DNA of 22,936 nt from DASPWV01 sp046727855 (GTDB lineage: Bacteria > Acidobacteriota > Vicinamibacteria > Vicinamibacterales > UBA2999). Positions 22,902-22,936 of this stretch are shown in pieces; position 1 is the stretch's first letter, and each line of letters starts with the position of its first letter. The stretch is from the NCBI GenBank assembly GCA_046727855.1, contig JBKPDL010000181.1, positions 1-22,936 on the forward strand, given 5' to 3'. Under the pieces are notes generated by a model. It had not been told where the DNA came from, ran no database searches, and was given only the letters and a program-made list of their open reading frames with translations. The position numbers were made by a program, and so were the translations under genes.

Positions 22902-22936
22902 CGCTTCTGTGCGAGCTGCATGATCCGGTACACGTT
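22898..22936 (-). CDS. 3' end of a probable AtpZ/AtpI-family gene (partial)
   Basis: The last 12 codons read NVYRIMQLAQKR and stop at 22898-22900. The NVYR(I/L)-type ending resembles the C-terminus of short AtpZ-family proteins that precede atpI in F0 operons, and it overlaps atpI by 4 nt. Twelve residues allow only a tentative call. Confidence 0.4.
   Translation of the reverse strand, partial: NVYRIMQLAQKR

Overview
The window reads as chromosomal DNA of a high-GC Acidobacteriota, most likely a Vicinamibacteria-type organism. This is inferred from protein content: a tandem pair of very large Oar-like TonB-dependent receptors with N-terminal carboxypeptidase-regulatory-like domains, a multihaem cytochrome with HEAT and TPR tails, a serine hydrolase fused to a NamZ-type muramidase, and a TPR protein with a regulatory-like domain. 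No rRNA or taxonomic marker is present, so this stays an inference. Base 1 coincides with the left end of an insertion sequence, which suggests a contig edge at a repeat.

Layout. 1-1347: an insertion sequence with 24-bp imperfect terminal inverted repeats and a transposase broken by one in-frame stop. 1348-1557: the C-terminal remnant of a serine-recombinase-like gene that runs into tRNA-Glu(CTC) at 1517-1591 (minus strand). 1644-1960: a frameshifted fibronectin-III fragment. 2084-3496: a membrane-anchored M23 peptidase. 3689-5786: a tight operon of a cupredoxin-like lipoprotein, haem O synthase (ctaB) and a DUF420/CtaM-like protein, a cytochrome oxidase maturation set. 5973-8348 (minus): serine hydrolase-NamZ fusion. 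8459-9400: regulatory-like/TPR protein. 9553-11838 (minus): eight-haem cytochrome c with HEAT and TPR. 12292-14374 (minus): kynU and kynA (tryptophan to kynurenine to anthranilate, without the formamidase). 14928-17813 and 18156-21016 (minus): two paralogous TonB-dependent receptors, the second split by a 1-nt frameshift. 21109-21984 (minus): EamA/DMT transporter. 22154-22936 (minus): atpE, atpI and the tail of a probable atpZ, the end of a split F0 operon with no atpB between I and c.

The most unusual signal lies between the genes. Nearly every intergenic gap that follows a stop codon contains a block of short degenerate words, and most blocks are arranged as inverted arms that could form long hairpins. 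Each gap has its own word (CGGTGGGATCGC, TTGGAGATCTGGAG, CGCACCTACCGCAC, ACATCGCCA, GGAACCCTCGTGA, CCTGCCCTACC), but two word families recur at distant gaps with alignable copies: 9415-9460 with 22099-22144, and 12071-12107 with 14831-14867. Several arms stop 7-11 bp from a stop codon, and two gaps continue into a hairpin plus a Rho-independent terminator. I read these as a dispersed class of 3'-end structured repeats. Whether they act in termination, mRNA stability or as decayed mobile elements cannot be decided from sequence alone.
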